8,149 nucleotides of DNA from an uncultured Lachnospiraceae bacterium (GTDB lineage: Bacteria > Bacillota > Clostridia > Lachnospirales > Lachnospiraceae), in NCBI GenBank assembly GCA_902782815.1, contig CACZOS010000170.1, forward strand, positions 1-8,149. The letters run 5' to 3'. Within the stretch, counting starts at the first letter, position 1, and the number at the start of each line of letters is the position of its first letter. This document shows, one piece after another, positions 1 through 6,840 of the stretch. The position numbers were made by a program, and so were the translations under genes. The notes under the pieces were generated by a model that saw nothing but the letters and a program-made list of their open reading frames with translations, did no database searches and was not told the DNA's origin.

Positions 1-274
1 AGTCATGGCGTTTTTTTCTGTTAACGGTCTGGGCATCTATCTCATTCTGGATTTTCTCATAATCCTCAGGCATTACCATGCCCTTGAAGCTGTTGCCGGT
101 ATAGTCGCGCAGTTCCTCCATGGAAGAACAGCCAAAAAGGCGGATAACATTTTCATCCGCAAATAAAAGTGTCATACATTCGTCAGCCTGATAAATGAAA
201 AACCCTCCGGGAAGTCCTTTGGGGATATATAATTCATCAGGCTCAAGCAGGATCTCTCCATTCTTCTCCAGCAT
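1..274 (-). CDS. PAS-domain signalling protein, N-terminal fragment (probable GGDEF-type)
   Basis: Partial gene: 91 codons are visible from ATG at 274-272 and the frame is still open at the left edge. The start is supported by a GGAGG ribosome binding site 5 nt upstream (GTGGAGGCTCCTATG). The protein begins MLEKNGEILL and has no signal peptide or membrane segment in this part, so it looks cytoplasmic. Residues about 22-75 resemble a PAS fold: GGFFIYQAD, then LLFADENVIRLFGCSSMEEL, then TGNSFKGMVMPEDYEKI. This 'ladEnviRLFGC..meEl...tGnsFkGMV.PeDy' pattern is typical of PAS domains at the front of clostridial GGDEF or GGDEF/EAL proteins. The output domain is outside the window, so the cyclic-di-GMP role is inference; a PAS histidine kinase is the main alternative. 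It starts 28 bp after the polyphosphate phosphotransferase with no terminator between them, so the two are probably co-transcribed. Confidence 0.7.
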   Translation of the reverse strand, partial: MLEKNGEILLEPDELYIPKGLPGGFFIYQADECMTLLFADENVIRLFGCSSMEELRDYTGNSFKGMVMPEDYEKIQNEIDAQTVNRKKRHD

Positions 275-302
275 AGGAGCCTCCACTTTACAAGAGTTCA
301 GA

Positions 303-1781
303 TCATTTATTCTTGCAGGCCTTTTTGATAGCCTTGATAACGATCTTCAGTGCTTTGATGCGCGCGTATTTTTTATCGTTTGACTCCAGGATATACCAGG
401 GAGCAAAGGCGGTATTGGTCTTCTTCAGCATCTCGTTGATCGCTTCTTCATATTGATCCCATTTTTCCCGGTTTCTCCAGTCCTCTTCGGTGATCTTCCA
501 CTGTTTCTCCGGCGTATTCTGTCTCTCGGTGAAACGGGCCAGCTGAGTATCGCTGTCGATATGTACCCAGAATTTGATCACCACAGCGCCCCAGTCGGCA
601 AGTTCCTTCTCAAACTCATTGATCTCATTGTAGGCACGCTGCCAGTCATTCTCCGAACAGAATCCTTCAAGACGTTCCACCATTACCCTTCCGTACCATG
701 TACGGTCGAAGATGCCGATATGACCGTCCTTGGGCAGACGGTTCCAGAATCTCCACATGAAATGTCTGGCCTTCTCATGGGGCTCGGGACTGGCAATGGG
801 CTGTACCTCAAAACCCCGGGGATCCAGGGCGGCGGTTATCCTCTTGATATTTCCTCCCTTACCTGCTGCGTCCCAGCCTTCATAGGCGATGATCACCGGG
901 ATCTTCTTCCGGTAGATCTTGTTGTGCAGGCGTTTAAGTTCCTCCTGAAGTGCCTTAAGCTCCCTGTCGTAATCTTCGTCGGTAAGCTCTTTTCCTTCCA
1001 TCTCCACATCGGCAAGTTTCGGAATGGGGAGAAGGGGGAAGGTATTCTGCAGGATCGGTACCGCCAGAGAGTGATTCTTCAAAGCGGTATCGATACCCTG
1101 ATTGATGAACTGGAGTACCTGCAGTTCAGCCCATTTGCTGTCCTCGGCATCGATGATGTACCAGGGTGCCACAGACCGGTTTGTATCCTCCAGATAAGCA
1201 TCATAGATATCTTCGAAAATATTGTAGTTCTTGTTCTCCTGACGGTCATCCTTATTCACCCGCCACCTGGTGTTCTTGTTGGCGGAGAGGGCATCCAGTC
1301 TTCTTCTCTGCTCCTTTTTGCTGATGTGGAAGAAGAACTTGAGAACAAGATACCCGTTGTCATGGAGGGATCTTTCCATGGTATTGATGCTCTTGATTCT
1401 CTGTTTGTAGGTCTCCTCATCCAGGTCACCGCGGAAAATGCCGTTGGTCACTTCTTCCATCCAGTATGTATCATAGAAGGTAAATTTCCCTGCTTCCGGG
1501 ATCTCCAGGAGATAGCGGTATAAGAAAGGATATCTCTTTTCTTCGGCAGTGGGGGCATCCATCTTCTTGGTCTTGAAGAAACGGGGATCAATATTGCGGA
1601 TCACTTTGCCCAGGACGCTTCCTTTTCCGGCTGCGCCCCATCCTTCAAAAATCACCATGACCGGCAGCTTGGCTTCCTTGATCTTCATCTGATAACCGCC
1701 AAGTTCTTTCCGGGCAGCTTTAAGCTGTATCTTCAATTCCTCTTTCTCCGGTCTAACAGGCTTCACAAAATCTTTTAACAT
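303..1781 (-). CDS. pap: Polyphosphate:AMP phosphotransferase, two-domain PPK2 family
   Basis: Complete 492-aa protein, the usual length for the fused two-domain PPK2 class that transfers phosphate from inorganic polyphosphate to AMP, giving ADP, in the cytoplasm. Two homologous P-loop kinase domains are visible, about residues 15-235 and 270-492. The C-terminal domain has Walker A GWDAAGKGG (302-310), the Walker B/lid-start motif FDRTWYGR (358-365) and a basic/aromatic lid (RNREKWDQYEEA, 436-447). The N-terminal domain keeps Walker A GWGAAGKGS (47-55), but its Walker B region reads YDTYWMEE (103-110), lacking the Arg and the WYGR stretch. Catalysis is therefore expected in the C-terminal half, with the N-terminal half structural or regulatory. 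The start is fixed by AAAGGAGG at 1791-1798, 9 nt from the ATG. A 161-bp gap with its own promoter candidate separates it from comEC, and it is followed closely by the PAS gene. The family call is firm; AMP as acceptor is inferred from the two-domain architecture. Confidence 0.93.
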   Translation of the reverse strand: MLKDFVKPVRPEKEELKIQLKAARKELGGYQMKIKEAKLPVMVIFEGWGAAGKGSVLGKVIRNIDPRFFKTKKMDAPTAEEKRYPFLYRYLLEIPEAGKFTFYDTYWMEEVTNGIFRGDLDEETYKQRIKSINTMERSLHDNGYLVLKFFFHISKKEQRRRLDALSANKNTRWRVNKDDRQENKNYNIFEDIYDAYLEDTNRSVAPWYIIDAEDSKWAELQVLQFINQGIDTALKNHSLAVPILQNTFPLLPIPKLADVEMEGKELTDEDYDRELKALQEELKRLHNKIYRKKIPVIIAYEGWDAAGKGGNIKRITAALDPRGFEVQPIASPEPHEKARHFMWRFWNRLPKDGHIGIFDRTWYGRVMVERLEGFCSENDWQRAYNEINEFEKELADWGAVVIKFWVHIDSDTQLARFTERQNTPEKQWKITEEDWRNREKWDQYEEAINEMLKKTNTAFAPWYILESNDKKYARIKALKIVIKAIKKACKNK

Positions 1782-1836
1782 AAATGTAATCCTCCTTTAG
1801 AACACATAAGCCAGGTCCTTCATGAATACATATCCG

Positions 1837-1858
1837 GTTACATAATCTTACAGTTACA
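1837..1858 (-). repeat. Three TGTAA(C/G) repeats at the presumed start site of the polyphosphate gene
   Basis: Read on the minus strand, TGTAAC (1858-1853), TGTAAG (1852-1847) and TGTAAC (1842-1837) occur as direct repeats, the first abutting the -10 candidate. Start-to-start distances are 6 and 10 nt. Direct hexamer repeats about one helical turn apart are how OmpR/PhoB-family regulators such as WalR (TGTWAH, N5, TGTWAH) or Bacillus PhoP (TTAACA-like units) bind, but the 10-nt period is not the exact 11-nt WalR spacing. Overlap with the predicted transcription start would suit a repressor. The repeats are plain in the sequence; a regulatory role is inference. Confidence 0.35.
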
Positions 1859-1887
1859 ATTATATAACATAAGCTGTTTTTTTTGTA
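1859..1887 (-). promoter_or_regulatory. Candidate sigma-A promoter for the polyphosphate phosphotransferase gene
   Basis: On the minus strand a perfect TATAAT -10 hexamer lies at 1864-1859. Seventeen nt upstream is TACAAA (1887-1882), a poor match to TTGACA (3 of 6), inside an A-rich stretch of eight consecutive A. A transcription start near 1852 would give a leader of about 70 nt ending in the strong AAAGGAGG site at 1798-1791. The -10 is good and the -35 weak, so activation by a regulator is possible. The leader shows no recognisable riboswitch fold. Confidence 0.4.
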
Positions 1888-1919
1888 GGGGAAAGGGCAA
1901 ATAAATTCCGATTATTTTT

Positions 1920-1937
1920 CCCCGTCCGGGGGTTTTT
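1920..1937 (+). other. Small GC hairpin followed by T5, pointing against the genes
   Basis: On the plus strand CCCC (1920-1923), a GTCCG loop, GGGG (1929-1932) and TTTTT (1933-1937) make a short terminator-like hairpin starting 22 bp left of the comEC stop codon's left end at 1943 and reaching to within 6 bp of it. Its T tract lies on the plus strand, opposite to every gene here; on the minus strand the hairpin is followed by AAAAA. It therefore cannot be a normal intrinsic terminator for comEC. It could stop antisense transcription or be coincidental: the stem is only four base pairs. Confidence 0.25.
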
Positions 1938-1942
1938 CTCCA

Positions 1943-4390
1943 TCATCTGTCCTTCCAGTAAAAGACCCTGATCCGCTCCCCTTCGGTATCCGCACAGATT
2001 GCCCCCTCTTTCAGGGTCTGCATGATCTCTACCCCATGTTTCTCCAGCCTTTCCAGTAGTTCCCTGTGGGGATGGCCGTAGAGATTTCCCCTGCCGGCAG
2101 AGATCAGGGCATATCGGGGCTCTGCCTTTTCCAAGAGTCTTTCCCCGGTGGAATACCTGGAGCCATGATGGCCGACCTTAAGGAGGGTGACAGGCCGGTC
2201 TATCCCGTCCAGGATCCCATCCTCCTGTTCACTGCCCAGGTCACCGGTAAAAAGAGCACTGAATTTTTTCCAGGTCAGAAAAAGGACCAGGGATTGTTCA
2301 TTCCGGTCAGCATATACGGTATTTTTTCGGGGGTGCAGACAGGAGAAAGAAACCTGACCAGACTTAAACTTATCCCCCTTTTCCATGGTAAGGAAGCGGC
2401 TGTGGTTTCTCGCAGCCAGGTCCCTGAATTCATCTCCGGAATCATCCCTGCAGGAGCCTGTAAGGATATCCCTCACGGGAAACCCTGCGGACAAAAGTTC
2501 TCTGACGGCAGAGACATGGTCTTCATCCATATGGCTGATCATTACCAGGTCCAGCCGGGATATGCCGTAATAGTGGAGGGCCGGTTCCAGGATATTATCG
2601 AAAACCTCCTCTTTACTTGAGCTTCCCCCGTCCATCAGTATATTTTTGTTTCCCGGGAGCCTGATCAGGATACAGTCCCCCTGACCAACATCCAGCATGG
2701 TGATCTTAAGAGCTTCTTTTTCCGCCCCGATTCCTCTCACTGCAAGACAGAGGAAACAGAACTGCAGCAGAAAAAGAAAGGGCAGATATTTTCGTTTTAT
2801 CTTCATTTTTCTGTCCGTCCCGCAAAAAAACAGAACAGGGACAAGCAAAATTCCATAGATCAGAAATGTCTGAAGGACAGAAGGACAGCCGGTTACGATC
2901 CGGGCAGCCGGGAGCTTTCGGGTCACACAAAAGAGCAGATTGAATCCTCTGATGATGATAAGGGCAGGCAGGGATAATGTCTTCGTAAGAAAAGAAAAGC
3001 GGCCGAACAATCCGCTCAGCAGCGCACTGATCAGAAGACAGCTCATCCAGGGAAGGACCAGAAGATTGAGCAGGATGCTGTAGGGGGTACAGACATAGTA
3101 AAAACGCATGACTAAAGGAGCCGTGGTCATATAGATGGCCAGACCTGTGACAAGGCCTTCCCGGCCTATGATCCATATCTTCTCTCCCCATATTTTCCAC
3201 GCCTTTTTATCCTCACCGGAAAGAGCATTCTTTTCCGGGGCCCTGTCTGTCTCCATTCCCGTCTGAGCCCGGATCAGAGGAGCCAGCAGGCCTATTCCGG
3301 TCACAGCGGCAAAGGAGATCTGGCAGCCTCCGTCCATGAGCCTGCAGGGATGCTCCACAAGCATCAGTATGGCCGAAAGACTCATGGATGATACCAGGTC
3401 ATAAGATGTTCCCAGATATTCCGCCAGTAAAAAAACCATGAACATGATCACCGCACGGAGGACGGAAGCCCCCCAGCCGGACATACTCCCGTAGAGAATC
3501 AGGATGAACGCGCCGGCAAGGCAGGAAAGAGAATAACGAAAGCCCCTTTTCCTCAGGGTCCGGTAGACTTTCCCTCCCACCGCGGAGATATGGAGGCCCG
3601 ACACGGCCAGAAGATGCATCATCCCGTTTTCTTCAAAGCGTTTTCTCTGGGCAGGGGACAAGTCAGATTTATCCCCCAGAACCACAGCGGTGAACATGGC
3701 TGCGTCCTCCCGGGAAAGATTGGCAAGATAGGTCTCCTCCATCCCTGTTTTTGCCCTGTAAGCCCAAAGGGACAAAGGAGCACCGTGTTTTTCCCTTTTT
3801 ATCATTGTCCGCAGTTTTCCCTTAAGATGGATCCCCCTGGCAAGATAATAGGCACGCTGGTCAAAACCTCCCGGATTGCGGGACACTTCCGGCAGGGAGA
3901 AAACACCGGTGAGAGACACTCTTTCTCCCGGCAGAGGCATGCCTTCTCCCTGCTCCTCCCCGGCCTGAACAATGCAGTCTCCCTTCAGTTTCCGGAATCC
4001 GCAGTCCGTTTTTATCAACGGTTTCTTAAGGACCAGAGATATAGATCCCTGTCCCGAGGTTTTTCTGGTCAGGACTGTCCCGGAAATCTCATATTCTCCA
4101 TCCCCCATGAACTCTGCCAGGGATTCCGACTGGCGGATAATACTCTGTTCATAACACCAGATCAGGTTTCCCGCAAACATAGCTGCCAGGAAGAGAAGAA
4201 ACATTTTCCTCCCGGTCTGCCTTCCCTTTCCCCGACAGTAAAAAGGCTTCCCTTTCCCCGCCGATCTGTCAAAGGACAGACCGGCCATCAAAAGCGAAGC
4301 CGGTATCATGACCCCGGTCAGATACAGCAGATAACCGCACAGCTCTCCAAGCACAAGCCCTATCAGCAGTACAAACAAAGGTCTTTTCAT
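1943..4390 (-). CDS. comEC: DNA-uptake channel ComEC/Rec2
   Basis: Complete 815-aa polytopic membrane protein, slightly longer than the roughly 780 aa of the Bacillus protein. ComEC carries one strand of incoming DNA across the cytoplasmic membrane during natural transformation. In order: two N-terminal hydrophobic segments (about 5-37 and 62-80); an exported OB-fold-like region (about 98-195) with Cys130 and Cys139 that could pair; the competence membrane domain with HLLAVSGLHIS (259-269), LYGSMSGWGASVLRA (299-313) and several further helices to about 553; then a metallo-beta-lactamase-like domain from 562. That domain has LDVGQGD (566-572), SHMDEDH (619-625), GD (716-717), HHGS (741-744) and GHPH (772-775), so the metal-binding set usual for ComEC appears intact and it may be nucleolytic. 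A GGAG-type site lies at 4403-4407, 12 nt from the ATG, which is longer than ideal. It is 32 bp after the GerMN lipoprotein gene and likely in its operon. The holA gene often found after comEC is absent; a polyphosphate gene follows instead. Confidence 0.95.
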   Translation of the reverse strand: MKRPLFVLLIGLVLGELCGYLLYLTGVMIPASLLMAGLSFDRSAGKGKPFYCRGKGRQTGRKMFLLFLAAMFAGNLIWCYEQSIIRQSESLAEFMGDGEYEISGTVLTRKTSGQGSISLVLKKPLIKTDCGFRKLKGDCIVQAGEEQGEGMPLPGERVSLTGVFSLPEVSRNPGGFDQRAYYLARGIHLKGKLRTMIKREKHGAPLSLWAYRAKTGMEETYLANLSREDAAMFTAVVLGDKSDLSPAQRKRFEENGMMHLLAVSGLHISAVGGKVYRTLRKRGFRYSLSCLAGAFILILYGSMSGWGASVLRAVIMFMVFLLAEYLGTSYDLVSSMSLSAILMLVEHPCRLMDGGCQISFAAVTGIGLLAPLIRAQTGMETDRAPEKNALSGEDKKAWKIWGEKIWIIGREGLVTGLAIYMTTAPLVMRFYYVCTPYSILLNLLVLPWMSCLLISALLSGLFGRFSFLTKTLSLPALIIIRGFNLLFCVTRKLPAARIVTGCPSVLQTFLIYGILLVPVLFFCGTDRKMKIKRKYLPFLFLLQFCFLCLAVRGIGAEKEALKITMLDVGQGDCILIRLPGNKNILMDGGSSSKEEVFDNILEPALHYYGISRLDLVMISHMDEDHVSAVRELLSAGFPVRDILTGSCRDDSGDEFRDLAARNHSRFLTMEKGDKFKSGQVSFSCLHPRKNTVYADRNEQSLVLFLTWKKFSALFTGDLGSEQEDGILDGIDRPVTLLKVGHHGSRYSTGERLLEKAEPRYALISAGRGNLYGHPHRELLERLEKHGVEIMQTLKEGAICADTEGERIRVFYWKDR

Positions 4391-4422
4391 ATGAAGTTGT
4401 CTCTCCTGTCTGTGTAAGCTTA

Positions 4423-5376
4423 TTAATCTCCGCTCTCCACCACATAGGAGTAGTCATAGGTCATGGGCGAGTCAAAGCCCGAAACATCATTCATCGTGGG
4501 CACCAGTTCTCCGTTTACGGTAAACTGTACACTGGTGATCCTGGATAAGGAAGTCAGGGTATTCACCATGGAATATATCTTGATCTCCTCCTCCACACCC
4601 CGTACGGATTGTCTGATCTCCTCCCCCAGATCCACATAACACACATTCTGGATCACATGGATCCTGTTGAAGACCAGATCCTGGGGAATGGGGCTTTTGG
4701 TATTCTTTCCGTAGGTCAGTTTCAGAGCCTCCAGAACTGCCTCCTCCAGGGACCGGTTATCCCTGGCTTCCAGATCGACGGACACCTCAACCAGACCGTC
4801 ACCCTCCATATTGGAGACATATAGGCTCACATTTTCCGTGTAGTTATACACCTCATTCCGGTCATTGTCCAGCACAAAGGTGTTGGCGTTCATCCTGCCT
4901 ACAGGGGTACCGTCCTCATTGGTCAGGGGATCGTCATTAATGTAAAAGGTCACATAAGATATGCCCTTCAGCTGCGAAATAGTCTTAACAATAGCTGCCC
5001 GCACCAGGATCTCACGGTTGGGGTCCATCTGACTGTAACCTGAACCGAAATTGATGGAACAGACTTCCTCCTCATCGATGCTTACCCCCTGATGACGGAC
5101 CTGCTTATCCAGAACGGCGGTATATTTAAAACCGGAATCCTTGTCCACCATGGCAAGTTCTTCAAGAACCTGAAGGACCGCTTTTTCGGGATCCACGTCA
5201 AGATCCACCCTCTTCTCCTGCCTGACCAGGCCATTCTCCTCCGGATTCAGGTAATAGAAGACCAGCTTGCCGTTCTCCACGTCCGTATAGTCTTCCTGAG
5301 CCCGTCTACGGCTGCATCCGGAAATAAGGCTGACGGCCAGGGCCACCAGCAGGAAAGCTATCCATTTTCTCTTCAT
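4423..5376 (-). CDS. Tandem GerMN-domain lipoprotein
   Basis: Complete 317-aa exported protein. The N-terminus is MKRKW, a hydrophobic core (6-17) and lipobox ISGC with Cys21 as the lipidation site, so it should be anchored on the outer face of the membrane. Two GerMN-like repeats follow, about residues 36-150 and 182-292. They share a 'VC.(I/V)(N/D)(F/L)G' strand (105-111 and 245-251) and a 'vtF.in' C-terminal strand (YVTFYINDDPL 141-151, SVQFTVNGELV 282-292). In Bacillus the two-domain GerM lipoprotein acts in envelope remodelling during sporulation; in actinobacteria the GerMN-containing LpqB lies beside the MtrA/MtrB phosphorelay. Here the gene follows the histidine kinase by 21 bp, which favours a partner or modulator of that kinase (inference). 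A germination or sporulation role is the alternative. An AGGAGG site 5 nt before ATG (5382-5387) makes the start certain. Domain call firm, role open. Confidence 0.85.
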   Translation of the reverse strand: MKRKWIAFLLVALAVSLISGCSRRRAQEDYTDVENGKLVFYYLNPEENGLVRQEKRVDLDVDPEKAVLQVLEELAMVDKDSGFKYTAVLDKQVRHQGVSIDEEEVCSINFGSGYSQMDPNREILVRAAIVKTISQLKGISYVTFYINDDPLTNEDGTPVGRMNANTFVLDNDRNEVYNYTENVSLYVSNMEGDGLVEVSVDLEARDNRSLEEAVLEALKLTYGKNTKSPIPQDLVFNRIHVIQNVCYVDLGEEIRQSVRGVEEEIKIYSMVNTLTSLSRITSVQFTVNGELVPTMNDVSGFDSPMTYDYSYVVESGD

Positions 5377-5397
5377 CTTATCCTCCTGCCTCCCCGG

Positions 5398-6840
5398 TCA
5401 TCCTATATAGTTGAGGGGGATACGGATGATAAAGGTGGTCCCTTCCCCTTCCTTGCTGTGTACACGTATGGATCCCTTGTGAAGAAGAACAACCTTGCGG
5501 GAGATGGCCAGGCCGAGGCCTGTGCCGCCGGTCTCCCTCGACCGGGCCTTGTCCACCCGGTAAAAACGTTCAAATATACGCTCCTGGCAGTCTTCGGGGA
5601 TACCCACACCGTCGTCCCTTACCCGGATATAGAAAAACTTATGATCCGCGTTGAGATAGACGTTCACATTTCCTCCGTTATGGTTGTACTTCACCGCATT
5701 TTCGATGATATTATTACAGGCCAGGGACAGTTTGCCCACATCCACCTCCGCCGTAACCTGACGCATGGTCTCCAGGTGGATGGTGATATTCCTCTTCTCC
5801 GCGATGGGGGTGATCCTCTTTAAAAGCTGTTCCAGCAGTTCGTTGATATTGGCTGAGGAAATATTCAGATCCCCGGAGGCCTTGTCCATCCGCACCAGGT
5901 CGAGAAGATCGGTGATGATCTGGTTCTCCCTGTCGATCTCATGAACGATATCCTCCATGAATTCCTCATAGATCTCCACGGGAACATCCTCCTGCATAAG
6001 CAGGGAATCCGCCAGGATCTTCATGGAGGTAATGGGAGTCTTCAGCTCATGGGATACATTGGACACGAATTCCTGGCGGCTGTTCTCCAGCTCCTTGAAC
6101 CGGTCCGTGATCTTGTTGAAGGCCACCGCCATCTGATAGAATTCCTGGAAACCCTCCTCGGAAAGACGGTTCTCCTGATGTCCTTCGGCGATGACATTCA
6201 TCTCCGTCCGGACGTCATGGAAACAATGCCGGCTGAAAAGGGCCAGCAGTATACCCAGGACCACGGATACCAACAGAAACAGGCCGTCGATCAGAAACAG
6301 CCTGTCTGAAATATCCTTGAGCAGACTCTCCCTCTCCTTGAGGGAAGCCAGAGTGATGATCACTCCCCGGCTCTGGTCTGTGTCTTTATCATAGATGCCG
6401 GTGGTGACCTGAAGGTAGGAATTCCCCACCTTCTTGGCACTGACCTTTTCCCCCCGCATGGCCTTAAGGGTGTCCTCAGTGATAATATATTGATTTACGT
6501 TTCTCTCATAGGTGTCGGACACCACCTCGAAGTTGGATCCGAGAAGAATGATCCTCCCCTCGATCTGGCTGGCCATAGACTGCAGTTCATTCACCATATC
6601 CGAATCCGCGAAGGAATCATCCGAGTAGGAAAACTGATCTATGCCTTCGTAGAAGATACGGTTGGCCAGGATGGTGTTCTGTATCCTCACATAATCCTCC
6701 CTCAGTTCCATCATCTTCCGGTCCTGGGCTTTGATCATCCTTCCCGTGGCCAGGTGCAGGCACACGTTAAAGAGAATGACAAACAGGGCGCCGATGAAAA
6801 TGGAGAAGGAAATATAGCGGATGATTACCTTGGTATTAAT
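5398..6840 (-). CDS. Membrane sensor histidine kinase, WalK/PhoR-like
   Basis: Sensor kinase of 480 aa if translation begins at ATT 6840-6838; 455 aa from the first conventional codon, GTG 6765, which cuts into the first membrane helix and has no ribosome binding site. With the ATT start the layout is: TM1 (about 8-28), extracellular sensor (about 35-180, with a PDC/Cache-like part GRIILLGSNFEVVSDTYE at 95-112), TM2 (about 182-203), HAMP-like linker (about 204-250), HisKA with SHELKTP and phospho-acceptor His264, and an ATPase domain with N box NNIIENAVKYN (376-386), G1 DDGVGIP (409-415), F box IFERFY (422-427) and G2 GGTGLGLA (438-445). All kinase motifs are intact. It should autophosphorylate in response to an envelope signal and phosphorylate the regulator encoded just upstream, whose stop codon overlaps its start (ATTA). 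The next gene is the GerMN lipoprotein, 21 bp on. The signal is unknown. Confidence 0.9.
   Translation of the reverse strand: MNTKVIIRYISFSIFIGALFVILFNVCLHLATGRMIKAQDRKMMELREDYVRIQNTILANRIFYEGIDQFSYSDDSFADSDMVNELQSMASQIEGRIILLGSNFEVVSDTYERNVNQYIITEDTLKAMRGEKVSAKKVGNSYLQVTTGIYDKDTDQSRGVIITLASLKERESLLKDISDRLFLIDGLFLLVSVVLGILLALFSRHCFHDVRTEMNVIAEGHQENRLSEEGFQEFYQMAVAFNKITDRFKELENSRQEFVSNVSHELKTPITSMKILADSLLMQEDVPVEIYEEFMEDIVHEIDRENQIITDLLDLVRMDKASGDLNISSANINELLEQLLKRITPIAEKRNITIHLETMRQVTAEVDVGKLSLACNNIIENAVKYNHNGGNVNVYLNADHKFFYIRVRDDGVGIPEDCQERIFERFYRVDKARSRETGGTGLGLAISRKVVLLHKGSIRVHSKEGEGTTFIIRIPLNYIG

Noticed and set aside
453..1523. 356-codon open frame on the plus strand opposite the polyphosphate phosphotransferase
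   Set aside because: It lies entirely antisense to a gene with intact P-loop motifs, has no convincing ribosome binding site, and its translation shows no family resemblance; it is a by-product of codon bias.
1782..1942. Riboswitch or small RNA in the comEC-pap gap
   Set aside because: The predicted leader is only about 70 nt and shows no strong stems or recognisable conserved motif.
2706..3200. 164-codon minus-strand frame inside comEC
   Set aside because: Alternative frame of the comEC membrane region; comEC is continuous through it, so there is no frameshift and no separate gene.
3590..4417. 275-codon plus-strand open frame opposite comEC
   Set aside because: Antisense to the comEC N-terminal and competence domains; low-complexity Pro/Ser/His-rich translation without a recognisable domain.
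5092..5823. 243-codon plus-strand open frame spanning the kinase/GerMN junction
   Set aside because: Overlaps two well-supported genes in antisense and has no domain signature.
5398..6765. Kinase start at GTG 6765 (455 aa)
   Set aside because: It truncates the first transmembrane helix and has no ribosome binding site, while the upstream in-frame sequence encodes a perfect membrane anchor; the ATT-based model is preferred.
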